64,000 nucleotides of DNA. Source: HGM13006 sp900757695 (GTDB taxonomy: Bacteria > Bacillota > Clostridia > Oscillospirales > Oscillospiraceae). The stretch is from contig CAUHNW010000012.1 in assembly GCA_959607825.1 (NCBI GenBank), forward strand, positions 1-64,000, written 5' to 3'. Below the pieces are notes generated by a model that was given only the letters and a program-made list of their open reading frames with translations, had not been told where the DNA came from and ran no database searches. Below are positions 8,413 to 16,593 of this stretch, piece after piece (the first letter of the stretch is position 1; each line of letters opens with the position of its first letter). Position numbers and translations under genes: made by a program.

Positions 8413-9912
8413 TTATTCCTCCGCGCCTGCGGTTTCCAGCAGCCGCTGTGCCTCCGGCTCTTCCAGCTGCTGCACGTCCCGGAGCTTTCGGTTGATGGCC
8501 CGGGTTCGGGTGCCCATGAGGTTGTCCAGATCCTTGCTGGTCTGCTGGAGATGCCCCTGCATCTTCTGCATGACATCCTCAAATTTTGTAAACTCCGTTT
8601 TTACGGCGCCCAGCACCTGCCAGACCTCGCTGCTGCGCTTCTGAATCGCCAGCGTGCGGAAGCCCATTTGCAGGGAGTTCAGCAGCGCCGCCATGGTGCT
8701 GGGGCCTGCAACATTGATGCTGTACTCCTTCTGGAGCACCTCGATCATGCCCATGTTCACCACCTCGGCATACAGCCCCTCAAAGGGCAAAAACAGGATG
8801 CCGAAGGTCGTGGTATAGGGCGGCTCCACATACTTATCCCGAATATCCTTGGCGCTCTTTTTCAGTACGGTTTCCAGGGCCTTTCTGGCCTCTGCCACTG
8901 CCTGGGGATTGCCCGAGGCCGCCGCCTCCTGCAAATGCATGTAGGTATCTCCGGGGAACTTGGAGTCAATGGGCAGATACACCCTTCCGCCGTCACTGCC
9001 CGGCAGCTTCACCGCAAACTCCACCCGCTCCCGGGACTCCGGGATGGTGGCAACGTTGGTATCATACTGCTCCGGTGAGAGGATCTCCTCCAATATCGCC
9101 CCCAGCTGGATCTCTCCCAGAATGCCCCGGGTCTTTACCCCGGAGAGCACCTGCTTCAGGCCGCCCACATCCGATGCCAGATGCTGCATCTCTCCAAGTC
9201 CCTTATAGACCTGCTCCAGCTGCTGGGAAACGGTCTGAAAGGACTCGGTGATCTTCTTTTGCAGCGTATCCTGAAGCTTCTCGTCCACGGTGCCGCGGAT
9301 CTCGTCCAGCTTTTTCGCATTTTCCTGCCGCATTTCCAGCATGGAGGAAACCATGCTCTGCCGCATGGCCTCCAGCTTCTGCTCACTCATCTGATCCAGA
9401 TGGGAAAGCCGCTGCTCCATGGCCTGCATCTGCTTTTCCATGGAGGTATGCATGGCCTCCTGTCGAGCCATCACATGGCGGTCAATGCTGTCGAGCTTTT
9501 CGTTTTGGGTCTGTGCCGCCGTTGTCTGAGACTGGTTCATGGTGGTGCGCATGCCATCCAGCCCATTTTTCAGCTCCTGACTCATGGCCCGGATATGCTC
9601 GCCGATGCTGCTGGACATGGTGCCCATGCCGGCACTGATGCCCTGCCCCATGGTGCCTACTGCACTGACCACCGCCTGCTGGGTCTGGCTGGATGCCTCC
9701 TGATTTTGCTGGCGCATCTGCTGAGAAAGCTGCAAAAGCGTATGCTGTGCTTCCTCCTCCATCTGCTGCCGGAGCCCCGATACGCTCTGCCGCAGCTCCT
9801 CCACCTGCTGCTCCATTACTTCCCCTCTGCGCTGCTGGGCAGACTGCCGCAGCAGCAGGATCACCGCCATGGCCGCCACTGCCGTCAGCAAAAGGATCAT
9901 AACAATTTCCAT
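8413..9912 (-). CDS. rmuC: RmuC family DNA recombination protein
   Basis: A 499-residue protein with an N-terminal membrane anchor (about 3-19), a long Gln/Met-rich coiled coil (about 20-215), and the conserved RmuC domain (about 225-470, including PIDSKFPGDTY and FLPFEGLYAEV). In E. coli RmuC limits recombination between inverted repeats and is thought to have nuclease-like activity; its role in Clostridia is not defined. The start ATG at 9912 is preceded by a GGGGGATAGG stretch. The gap to the upstream ymdB gene is only 18 bp, so the two are probably co-transcribed from the ymdB promoter. Confidence 0.93.
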   Translation of the reverse strand: MEIVMILLLTAVAAMAVILLLRQSAQQRRGEVMEQQVEELRQSVSGLRQQMEEEAQHTLLQLSQQMRQQNQEASSQTQQAVVSAVGTMGQGISAGMGTMSSSIGEHIRAMSQELKNGLDGMRTTMNQSQTTAAQTQNEKLDSIDRHVMARQEAMHTSMEKQMQAMEQRLSHLDQMSEQKLEAMRQSMVSSMLEMRQENAKKLDEIRGTVDEKLQDTLQKKITESFQTVSQQLEQVYKGLGEMQHLASDVGGLKQVLSGVKTRGILGEIQLGAILEEILSPEQYDTNVATIPESRERVEFAVKLPGSDGGRVYLPIDSKFPGDTYMHLQEAAASGNPQAVAEARKALETVLKKSAKDIRDKYVEPPYTTTFGILFLPFEGLYAEVVNMGMIEVLQKEYSINVAGPSTMAALLNSLQMGFRTLAIQKRSSEVWQVLGAVKTEFTKFEDVMQKMQGHLQQTSKDLDNLMGTRTRAINRKLRDVQQLEEPEAQRLLETAGAEE

Positions 9913-9930
9913 TGGCCTATCCCCCTGTTC

Positions 9931-10704
9931 TTATACGGTAAATCGCTCTGCACCGGTGCACCGGCCGGTTTCCGTGTCCACCGTAAACACGGCGCCGGAG
10001 AGGCTGCATGCGCCGTCCGCCGCCTGATAGCGACTGTAGAGACCGCCCCGGAACTTTTCAATGGACAGCTCCGGCCGGATGCCGATCACCGACTGACTGG
10101 GCCCTGTCATGCCGAGATCCGTAATATATCCGGTTCCCTGGGGCAGGATCTGCACGTCTGCCGTGGGCACATGGGTATGGGTGCCCCACACCGCCGTCAC
10201 CTTTCCGTCCAGCATATAGCCCATGGCCAGCTTCTCCGAGGTGGCCTCCGCATGAAAGTCCACCAGAATGATTTTTGCCTCTTCCATCTGCGGCAGGATC
10301 TTGTCGATCTGCAAAAACGGATTGTCCGGGCCATAGTCCATATTCACCCGGCCAATGAGATTCACCACGCCGATGGGGCCAAATTTGGAATCAAAGATCC
10401 CCCAGCCCCGGCCCGGATTCTGTGGGGCATAGTTGGCGGGCCGCAGGATATATGGAATGTCATCCAGATAGTTGAGGATTGATCGCTGCCGGAACGCATG
10501 ATTGCCCAGGGTGATCACGTCCGCCCCGGCGTCCAGCATATCCTCTGCCTGCTGGGGCGTCAATCCCACATTGGATGCGTTTTCTCCGTTGACCACCGTA
10601 AAATCCGCCTGATATTTTTTCCGGAGCATGGGCAGCTTTTTCCTCAGGTACGCCAGTCCCTGAGGGGCCACCACATCGCCCACCGCAAGAATATTTGCCT
10701 GCAT
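9931..10704 (-). CDS. ymdB: YmdB-type metallophosphoesterase (TIGR00282)
   Basis: Cyclic-nucleotide phosphodiesterase of the calcineurin-like fold; in Bacillus it hydrolyses 2',3'-cAMP and influences RNase Y-linked regulation. The 257 residues contain the metal ligands in order: GD near residue 10, NGEN near 39, GNHAFR near 68, DFHAE near 150 and WGTHTHV near 175. ATG at 10704 is preferred, with AAGGTG 6 nt upstream, over a GTG nine bases earlier that overlaps the ribosome site. In many Firmicutes it directly follows rny; here rhaD and a possible small ORF lie between the two. Confidence 0.93.
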   Translation of the reverse strand: MQANILAVGDVVAPQGLAYLRKKLPMLRKKYQADFTVVNGENASNVGLTPQQAEDMLDAGADVITLGNHAFRQRSILNYLDDIPYILRPANYAPQNPGRGWGIFDSKFGPIGVVNLIGRVNMDYGPDNPFLQIDKILPQMEEAKIILVDFHAEATSEKLAMGYMLDGKVTAVWGTHTHVPTADVQILPQGTGYITDLGMTGPSQSVIGIRPELSIEKFRGGLYSRYQAADGACSLSGAVFTVDTETGRCTGAERFTV

Positions 10705-10745
10705 ATATTTCACCTTTTCTACTGTAATTCCAGCATTTTTCTTTT

Positions 10746-10774
10746 ATTATACCGTTTCCGCGTTCTCATTACAA
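10746..10774 (-). promoter_or_regulatory. Promoter of ymdB-rmuC
   Basis: TTGTAA, 17-bp spacer, TATAAT on the minus strand; about 42 bp upstream of the ymdB start. Confidence 0.75.
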
Positions 10775-10814
10775 GTGAGAATCCCGGCGGGGATCTCTTT
10801 CCCGCCACGGCGTA

Positions 10815-10943
10815 CTATCTATAGGCAGGCTCCAGATACAGCGCCGGAATTTCCGCTTTTCCGACAGATTCGGCACATGATCCTATCTTCGGGCGGACAC
10901 GCCGGCGGATGGCAAAGAAGCACAAGAGTAAACTTCTGAGCAT
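10815..10943 (-). CDS. Possible 42-aa peptide between rhaD and ymdB
   Basis: A 43-codon frame with ATG at 10943, GGGG three bases upstream, and TAG at 10815. The peptide has a short hydrophobic head (SLLLCFFAI), a basic turn (RRRVRPK) and a neutral tail ending LYLEPAYR. It starts 13 nt after the U-tract of the rhaD terminator, so its expression would need read-through or an unseen promoter. It accounts for most of the roughly 290-bp gap. I do not recognise it; it may be chance. Confidence 0.3.
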   Translation of the reverse strand: MLRSLLLCFFAIRRRVRPKIGSCAESVGKAEIPALYLEPAYR

Positions 10944-10955
10944 AATCCCCACATC

Positions 10956-10987
10956 ATAAAACCACGATGCAAACGCACCGTGGTTTT
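10956..10987 (-). terminator. Intrinsic terminator of rhaD
   Basis: Stem AACCACGGTGC/GCATCGTGGTT (one G-T pair) with a GTTT loop, followed on the minus strand by TTTT; directly after the rhaD stop. Confidence 0.75.
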
Positions 10988-10991
10988 TCGT

Positions 10992-11807
10992 TTACAATCT
11001 CAGATACCCGGGACGCAGAGTCACATGGAAGTGCTCTGCAATCTGCCGCATCTGTTCGTCGGTAATGGTCTGCTTCCACGGCAGATGGGCTATTTTCATA
11101 TAGACTTCTGCCGCCTTCTCCGCCGTTTCAATGAGGCCAAACGCCTCGTCCAGATCTCTGCCTGCCCCATAGAGTCCATGCTGGGCCCACACCACCAATC
11201 TGGCCGTCTTCATTTTCTCTGCCGTGGCCTGTCCGATCTCATTGGTCCCGCAGAGCATCCACGGAAGTACATTGACCCCCTCCGGGAACACCACCACGCA
11301 CTCGGTGCACATCTGCCATAGCGTCCTCGTAAATGCGGCCTCATCGAGATCGTGCACAAAGGTCATGGCCAGCAGATTGGTGGGGTGGCAGTGCATCACC
11401 ACACGGCTCTGTGGATCCACCTGCAGCCGCACCCCATGGCTCATCATATGCGCCGGAAGCTCTGAGGTAAACGATCCGCCGTCTGTGTACCCCCACAGCA
11501 GCTGCGCCGTCTGTCCGCCCTCTGCCAGCCGGATCAGTCCCAGGTTGCAGGCCGGATCATAGGGAACGTTTTTGAAATATTTTCCCGTTCCCGTCATCAG
11601 AAAATACATGCCCTCCAGCCTCGGCTCCAAAAAGCCCGTTGGAATTTCCCGGATCACCTGACGAAGATCCAGATAATCCTCCACCTGATCTTCCTCCAGC
11701 CGCAGGCTGATATTGCCGCCGTTGCGCTCATCCCAGCCATGGCGATACATATTGTCCGCCGTGCGGATCATTTCCACCATCCATGGCGCCGTCAATATAT
11801 CCTTCAT
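10992..11807 (-). CDS. rhaD: Rhamnulose-1-phosphate aldolase
   Basis: Class II zinc aldolase that splits L-rhamnulose 1-phosphate into dihydroxyacetone phosphate and L-lactaldehyde. The 271 residues align well in my memory with E. coli RhaD: catalytic Glu116, zinc ligands His139 and His141 (MHCHP), third His in WAQHGLYG near residue 211, and the N-terminal GWDERNGGNIS. No rhaA, rhaB, lactaldehyde reductase or rhamnose transporter is near. The ribosome site is weak (GGGG 11 nt upstream). A short unrecognised ORF ends 7 bp upstream. Confidence 0.93.
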   Translation of the reverse strand: MKDILTAPWMVEMIRTADNMYRHGWDERNGGNISLRLEEDQVEDYLDLRQVIREIPTGFLEPRLEGMYFLMTGTGKYFKNVPYDPACNLGLIRLAEGGQTAQLLWGYTDGGSFTSELPAHMMSHGVRLQVDPQSRVVMHCHPTNLLAMTFVHDLDEAAFTRTLWQMCTECVVVFPEGVNVLPWMLCGTNEIGQATAEKMKTARLVVWAQHGLYGAGRDLDEAFGLIETAEKAAEVYMKIAHLPWKQTITDEQMRQIAEHFHVTLRPGYLRL

Positions 11808-11814
11808 ATTCTGC

Positions 11815-12015
11815 TCAACCCCGCTTTCTCAGTACCGTTGCTTCATAGTCCTCCACCTGCTGCATCCATGCGCCACACTGCACCAAATAAAGCAGTTCAA
11901 ACTCCACAGTGCCTTCGATATCTGCCTCTGTGCCAGTGTTAAACACCTTGGGGCGCCATGCATGACTTATCTGAGAAAAATTATAAGGCTCTGGCGCTTT
12001 CACGTCAAGGCACAT
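11815..12015 (-). CDS. Possible small hypothetical protein upstream of rhaD (66 aa)
   Basis: A 66-codon frame with ATG at 12015 and stop 7 bp before rhaD. GGGAGA touches the ATG, which is too close for a normal ribosome site; a GTG four codons in is an alternative start. The sequence (for example KVFNTGTEADIEGTVEF) does not look like an antisense shadow, but I recognise no family. It could be a leader gene of rhaD or a remnant of a decayed gene. Confidence 0.3.
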   Translation of the reverse strand: MCLDVKAPEPYNFSQISHAWRPKVFNTGTEADIEGTVEFELLYLVQCGAWMQQVEDYEATVLRKRG

Positions 12016-12064
12016 TCTCCCATTGCTTCAGGCCAATCCTGCCATATTCCGAGCTTTCGAGCAG

Positions 12065-12098
12065 AAAAAATCCCACAGGCGTTTGCCTGTGGGATTTT
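12065..12098 (-). terminator. Intrinsic terminator of rny
   Basis: AATCCCACAGGC/GCCTGTGGGATT stem with a 4-nt loop and a T run on the minus strand (T-rich on both sides, so possibly bidirectional). It separates rny from the rhaD unit. Confidence 0.9.
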
Positions 12099-12102
12099 CG
12101 CA

Positions 12103-13650
12103 TTACTTTGCGTATTCTACCGCCTTGGTCTCCCGGATCAGGTTTACCTTGATCTGGCCGGGATACTCCAGCTCGTTTTCGATCTTCTTGGCAATGTCTC
12201 TTGCCAAAATGATCATATTGTCCTCGGAAACCTCCTCGGGCTTCACCATAATGCGGACCTCGCGGCCAGCCTGAATGGCGTAGGCCTTCTCGACACCGGC
12301 GAAGGAGCTGGTCAGCTCTTCCAGCTTTTCCAGGCGCTTGACGTAGTTCTCTACGTTCTCCCGACGGGCGCCGGGCCGTGCCGCAGAGATGGCGTCTGCC
12401 GCCTGTACCAGACAGGCAATTACCGTCTGGGGCTCCACATCGCCGTGGTGCGCCTCGATGGCATGCACCACCTGAGGGCTCTCCTTATACTTTCTGGCAA
12501 GCTCTACGCCAAGGGCCACATGGCTTCCCTCCATCTCATGATCCACGGATTTACCCAGATCATGGAGCAGGCCGGCACGCTTGGCAATGGCAACATCCTC
12601 GCCCAGCTCTGCCGCCATAAGGCCGCAGAGGTGTGCCACCTCGATGGAATGGTTCAGCACGTTCTGACCGTAGCTGGTACGGTACTTCTGCCGACCCAGC
12701 AGCTTAATGAGCTCAGGATGCAGGCCGTGAACGCCGGTCTCAAAGGTTGCACGTTCGCCCTCCTGCTTGATGGTCTGCTCGACCTCACGGCGAGCCTTTT
12801 CTACCATGTTATCAATGTGGGTGGGCTGAATGCGTCCGTCTGCGATCAGCTTTTCCAATGCGATTCTCGCAATTTCCCGGCGAACCGGGTCAAAGCAGGA
12901 AAGGGTGATTGCCTCAGGGGTATCATCGATGATGAGGTCAACGCCGGTCTTGGTTTCAAGGGCCCGGATGTTCCGGCCCTCACGGCCAATGATACGGCCC
13001 TTCATCTCATCGTTGGGCAGTGCCACCACAGAAATGGTCGCCTCTGCCGTGTGATCTGCCGCACAGCGCTGAATGGCTGTGGCGATGATCTCCCGGGCCT
13101 TCTGGTCAGACTCTTCCTTCAGCTGGGTCTGAACCTCCTTGATCTTCATGGCGGTTTCATGCCGGACCTCGGACTCCACGTTCTTCAGCAGGTATTCCTT
13201 GGCCTCATCGGTGGACATTCCAGAGATCTTCTCCAGCATTTCCAGCTGTGCACGCTTGATATCGGAAACCTCTTCCTGCGTTGCCGCCACATTGGCCAGC
13301 CGGCGGGTCAGCTCCTCATCCTTGCGTTCATACTGTTCGGTCTTCCGGTCAAGGGTCTCCTCCTTCTGCTGGAGGCGGCGCTCCTGCTTTTGCAGCTCAG
13401 AGCGGCGGTCCTTGACCTCCTTATCATACTCGGTGCGGTTCCGATGGATCTCTTCCTTGGCCTCCACCATCATCTCGCGCTTTTTATTTTCGGCACTTTT
13501 GATGGATTCGTTGATAATGCGCTTGGCTTCCTCTTCGGCACTGCCGATCTCCTTTTCCGCCGTGCGCTTGCGGTAATTGACCGCCACGGGGAACATAATG
13601 CCTGCGCCCACCAGAAGTCCCACCAGAGTTAAAATGACTTTGATCAGCAT
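12103..13650 (-). CDS. rny: Ribonuclease Y
   Basis: Membrane-anchored endoribonuclease that starts mRNA decay in Firmicutes. The 515 residues show an N-terminal membrane helix (about 3-22), a long charged coiled coil (25-200), a KH RNA-binding domain (about 205-270, GRIIGREGRNIRALE) and an HD domain with the HDLGK motif (about 360) plus EAHHGD near residue 395. Length and order match RNase Y of Bacillus and Clostridia. Ribosome site AAGGAGG precedes ATG 13650. It has its own promoter about 100 bp upstream and a strong terminator. Confidence 0.98.
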   Translation of the reverse strand: MLIKVILTLVGLLVGAGIMFPVAVNYRKRTAEKEIGSAEEEAKRIINESIKSAENKKREMMVEAKEEIHRNRTEYDKEVKDRRSELQKQERRLQQKEETLDRKTEQYERKDEELTRRLANVAATQEEVSDIKRAQLEMLEKISGMSTDEAKEYLLKNVESEVRHETAMKIKEVQTQLKEESDQKAREIIATAIQRCAADHTAEATISVVALPNDEMKGRIIGREGRNIRALETKTGVDLIIDDTPEAITLSCFDPVRREIARIALEKLIADGRIQPTHIDNMVEKARREVEQTIKQEGERATFETGVHGLHPELIKLLGRQKYRTSYGQNVLNHSIEVAHLCGLMAAELGEDVAIAKRAGLLHDLGKSVDHEMEGSHVALGVELARKYKESPQVVHAIEAHHGDVEPQTVIACLVQAADAISAARPGARRENVENYVKRLEKLEELTSSFAGVEKAYAIQAGREVRIMVKPEEVSEDNMIILARDIAKKIENELEYPGQIKVNLIRETKAVEYAK

Positions 13651-13754
13651 TCGGTTACTTACACCTCCTTATATAATATTGAGAAAAAAGCAACGGGTAT
13701 CTACAACTTGAATCATCAAGATTGACAGTTTCGCCGTACTAATTCGCAACATAT

Positions 13755-13783
13755 ATTGTATAGCCTCCCCGGATGGATGTCAA
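13755..13783 (-). promoter_or_regulatory. Promoter of rny
   Basis: TTGACA, 17-bp spacer, TACAAT on the minus strand; predicted leader of about 98 nt before ATG 13650. Confidence 0.85.
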
Positions 13784-13906
13784 GAAAAATGAATAGAATG
13801 TTAAGACATGCATTGGAATTTGACTCTCACTCACTATATATTGTAGCCGCCGGTTTTTTTCCTCGTCCTATTGTGCTTTCCCGGATATATTTGATCTGCT
13901 CTATGC

Positions 13907-13958
13907 AAAAAATCCCGGTGCAGGCAGCTCCATCACAGGAATACTGTCCGCACCGGGA
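13907..13958 (-). terminator. Terminator of the small TAG-interrupted gene
   Basis: Arms TCCCGGTGC and GCACCGGGA separated by a further partly paired loop, followed by TTTTTT on the minus strand; 16 bp after the TGA of the small gene. Confidence 0.7.
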
Positions 13959-13973
13959 AATGCATGATTTATT

Positions 13974-14213
13974 TCACCGGAGATAATCTCCCACCGGGCT
14001 CTGATTATACTGTTTCTTTATCATCAGGATCACCGAGCCATCCGCCTGAGGCTCCTCGGACATGATCCGATACTTCACATTGCTGCTGTCCAGCCGCTTT
14101 TTATATGCCGCCACTTCCTCCTGCACCAGCCGCCGGGCCAGCCCGGGCTCCGTATCCTCCTACAGCAGAAAATGCAGTGTCTGGCAGATGCATGCAGCCT
14201 TTACCCGTTTCAT
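13974..14213 (-). pseudogene. Small protein gene (79 codons) with an in-frame TAG at codon 18
   Basis: Reading from ATG 14213 (AAGGGGA 7 nt upstream) to TGA 13974 gives MKRVKAACICQTLHFLL, then TAG (14160-14162), then 61 more codons ending NQSPVGDYLR. The downstream part is protein-like, with a conserved-looking end (SVILMIKKQYNQSPVGDYL), and resembles a small conserved clostridial protein I have seen but cannot name. A single base change (AAG or GAG to TAG) explains the stop. The unit keeps its own ribosome site and terminator. TAG ends several intact genes in this window, so routine amber read-through is unlikely; a recent nonsense mutation or a base-call error is more likely. Confidence 0.6.
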
Positions 14214-14229
14214 ATCCCATTCCCCTTTC

Positions 14230-14278
14230 AAAAAAATAGGCAGCGGAGCCGAACCTTTCCGTCCGTTCCACTGCCTAT
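14230..14278 (-). terminator. Terminator of mgtE (or leader hairpin of the small gene)
   Basis: Arms ATAGGCAGTGGA and TCCGCTGCCTAT around a 19-nt loop, then TTTTTTT on the minus strand. It ends about 16 nt before the next gene's ATG. A possible promoter (TTGTGG, 18 bp, TAAAAT) just upstream would place this hairpin in the small gene's own leader. Confidence 0.75.
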
Positions 14279-14364
14279 ATTTTACCATATTTTCTGTGAA
14301 TACCACAAAGGCCAACTCTCACAAAAATTTCTCTGCCTCTATTTGTGGAAAATGCCCACTGTCC

Positions 14365-15729
14365 TTAAACCCGCAGCACAAGTCTCGCAATATTAAAGTA
14401 CAGCAGCATGGACACAGAGTCCATAATGGTGGAGATCACGGGAGACGCCATAATGGCCGGGTCCACATGGATGAGCTTTGCCAGCATGGGCAGCAGACTG
14501 CCGATGAACTTGGCAATGATCACGATCAGGAACAGCGACAGGCTCACCACGATATTGGTCGCCAGTTCATTGGGATAGGTAAAGGCAAGTCTCGCAAAAT
14601 TCACCACGCACAGGGCTGCGCCGCAGAGCATGGCCACCCGCAGCTCCTTAAAGGCCACCCGGAAGGCATCCTTCAGCTGAATGTCGCCCACGGACATACC
14701 ACGGATGATCAGCGTGCTGGCCTGCGCACCGGCATTGCCCGCCGTACCCGTGAGCATGGGCATACAGGTCACCAGCAGTGGGAAGGCCACAAAGGCCGCT
14801 TCATAGTGGGTGAGAATGCTCCCGGTAAACATGGCGGAGATCATCAGGAACATCAGCCAGACGATCCGGTTTTTTGCCAGCGTAAAAACGCTGGTTTTCA
14901 GATACGGATGGTCAGATGGTGCGATTGCCGCCATCTTCTCCATATCCTCGGTGGCCTCTTCCTCGATGACATCCATGACGTCATCGGCGGTAATAATGCC
15001 CACCAGACGATTTTCCTTATCCACCACCGGCATGGCAAGGAAGTCGTATTTCATCATGGTCTGGGCCGAGGTCTCTTTATCATCCAGCGTTGCGGCAGTG
15101 ATGATATCCGTCTCCATGATGTCCTCGATCAGGGTATCATCGGGACTCAGCAGCATTTCCTTGACCGTGACAACGCCTTCCAGGATCCGCTTGTGATTGG
15201 TCACATAGCAGGTATAGATCTGCTCGGATTCCTCACCCCGTTTCCGGATGCGGTCAATGGCCTCTGCCACCGTCATATCCTTATGGAGATCCAGAAATTC
15301 CGCCGTCATAATGCTGCCGGTGGAATCCTCCGGATATTTGAGGAACTGGTTGATGAGCTTTCTGGTCTCCGGCTTGGCGTTTTTGAGCACCCGCTTTACC
15401 ACCATAGCCGGCATTTCCTCCAGCATATCTACCGCATCATCCACAAACAGATCCTCGATGATGGGCCCCAGCTCCTGATCGGTAATGGCAGAAATGATAT
15501 TCTGCTGGGTCTCCGGCTCCAGCTCCGCAAAGACGTCGCTGGCCTGATCCTTGGGCAGGGTGCGGAAGCAGGTGATCTGCTGAAGAGGCGTCAGCTGCTC
15601 CATAAATTCCGCCACATCCATCTCATTGGTATCTGCGATCACTTCATGGAGCTTTGTAAACTGTTTTGTTTCCAGCAGTTCATTGAGCTCGTCGATGAGC
15701 TGCTGTGTATCTAGCGTATTGTTCGACAC
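14365..15729 (-). CDS. mgtE: Magnesium transporter MgtE
   Basis: Mg2+ channel of the cytoplasmic membrane, gated by cytoplasmic Mg2+. The 454 residues show the N-terminal helical domain (about 5-130), two CBS domains (about 135-255) and five membrane helices (about 285-450) carrying PMLTGTAGNAGAQAS and the Mg-site region near PAIMASPVIS. The start is GTG at 15729 with AGGAGG 8 nt upstream. The upstream leader of roughly 195 nt can fold so that this ribosome site is paired, suggesting control at the RNA level. Confidence 0.96.
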   Translation of the reverse strand: MSNNTLDTQQLIDELNELLETKQFTKLHEVIADTNEMDVAEFMEQLTPLQQITCFRTLPKDQASDVFAELEPETQQNIISAITDQELGPIIEDLFVDDAVDMLEEMPAMVVKRVLKNAKPETRKLINQFLKYPEDSTGSIMTAEFLDLHKDMTVAEAIDRIRKRGEESEQIYTCYVTNHKRILEGVVTVKEMLLSPDDTLIEDIMETDIITAATLDDKETSAQTMMKYDFLAMPVVDKENRLVGIITADDVMDVIEEEATEDMEKMAAIAPSDHPYLKTSVFTLAKNRIVWLMFLMISAMFTGSILTHYEAAFVAFPLLVTCMPMLTGTAGNAGAQASTLIIRGMSVGDIQLKDAFRVAFKELRVAMLCGAALCVVNFARLAFTYPNELATNIVVSLSLFLIVIIAKFIGSLLPMLAKLIHVDPAIMASPVISTIMDSVSMLLYFNIARLVLRV

Positions 15730-15735
15730 AGGGTA

Positions 15736-15926
15736 TTCCTCCTACTCTCAGAATTAATAGGAGAAGTGTCAGAACGAAAGGCGATCAGTATTCCCGGCCT
15801 TCTTCCGCCATATTCAGGCACCAAGACAAGCAGCACAAGGGAACCGTGTCCTCTGTCCCGGTACTTCGTCCGCTGATATCCACTTGTCTTCCCCCTTTAT
15901 GGCAGACCATCTCTGCTTATTTTGTC
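15736..15926 (-). promoter_or_regulatory. Structured 5' leader of mgtE, possible cis-regulatory RNA
   Basis: From the predicted start near 15926 the leader contains a hairpin GCAGA/TCTGC, a long-range 8-bp stem AAGACAAG (15883-15890) with CTTGTCTT (15823-15830) enclosing 52 nt, and a terminal hairpin TTCTCCTA/TAGGAG(G)AA (15736-15765) that pairs the Shine-Dalgarno of mgtE. An outer GACAC/GTGTC pairing would also cover the GTG start codon. I looked for the M-box (ykoK) conserved blocks and do not see them. Confidence 0.45.
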
Positions 15927-15932
15927 CTAATT

Positions 15933-15961
15933 AGCATATCATGAAAACCGTCGAAAAGCAA
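15933..15961 (-). promoter_or_regulatory. Probable promoter of mgtE
   Basis: TTGCTT, 17-bp spacer, TATGCT on the minus strand, about 200 bp upstream of the GTG start. Confidence 0.55.
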
Positions 15962-16025
15962 GGTTCTCCCCCGGCAGCCCCCATATATTTCTGCTTGCCG
16001 CCTTCCTCCGTCATCCGCTCCGTTC

Positions 16026-16054
16026 TTGTTTTTCCCCTGCGATCCTGTTATACT
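16026..16054 (+). promoter_or_regulatory. Promoter of the small membrane protein gene
   Basis: TTGTTT, 17-bp spacer, TATACT; about 30 bp upstream of ATG 16086. Confidence 0.7.
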
Positions 16055-16085
16055 GTGTTTATCCTTACCCTCAGGAGGGGCTTTT

Positions 16086-16535
16086 ATGCCTGACCAGAAA
16101 GAAAATACTTCCACCTATTCCCCATTGCAGCAGACCGGGCGTCGGCGGCTCCGCCGGATCCTGCTGACGCTGACACTGCTGTGCCTGCTCAACCTGCTGT
16201 TTACCGCATCCATCGCCAGTCTCATTGGCGGCATCATCACGCTGGTCATGGTCTGGGGCATCCGTAAGGGAGACTACGGGCTCCGGAAGGGGCTTGCGGT
16301 ATTTCTCTCCCTCTATGCCGTCCTCAACACTTTGGTTCTGGTGCTCTCTGCGCTGTTTTCCGGCTCTGCCCGCCCGCTGGCGCTGGTTTGGCTGGGTGCC
16401 TATACGTTGGGTCTGATGCTCTGCGCCATCGGGCTGTGCCGCCCGGAAATTCGCAGCTGGGCAGAGGTTGCGCCTCAGCCCACGGAAAAGGAAAAGAAGA
16501 TCCACTTTTTCCACGGCGGATGGCGGGATCTGTAA
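16086..16535 (+). CDS. Small integral membrane protein of unknown function
   Basis: A 149-residue protein with a basic head (QTGRRRLRR), three to four hydrophobic segments (about 22-55, 66-90, 97-116) and a hydrophilic tail ending FFHGGWRDL. ATG 16086 follows AGGAGGGG at good spacing. It is a single-gene unit with its own promoter and terminator, placed between the divergent mgtE and convergent rnj. I do not recognise the family, and no motif suggests an enzyme or transporter class. Confidence 0.8.
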   Translation: MPDQKENTSTYSPLQQTGRRRLRRILLTLTLLCLLNLLFTASIASLIGGIITLVMVWGIRKGDYGLRKGLAVFLSLYAVLNTLVLVLSALFSGSARPLALVWLGAYTLGLMLCAIGLCRPEIRSWAEVAPQPTEKEKKIHFFHGGWRDL

Positions 16536-16544
16536 CGGAACCAT

Positions 16545-16582
16545 AAATGGCCGCTGTACCCAATTGGGTACAGCGGCCATTT
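16545..16582. terminator. Bidirectional terminator between the convergent small gene and rnj
   Basis: A 38-bp perfect palindrome (AAATGGCCGCTGTACCC and its complement around AATT), flanked by A and T bases on both sides; serves both converging genes. Confidence 0.8.
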
Positions 16583-16593
16583 GCCATCGAATC

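Noticed and set aside
15730..15930. M-box magnesium riboswitch before mgtE
   Set aside because: The conserved M-box core sequences are not visible; the leader is listed as an unassigned structured element.
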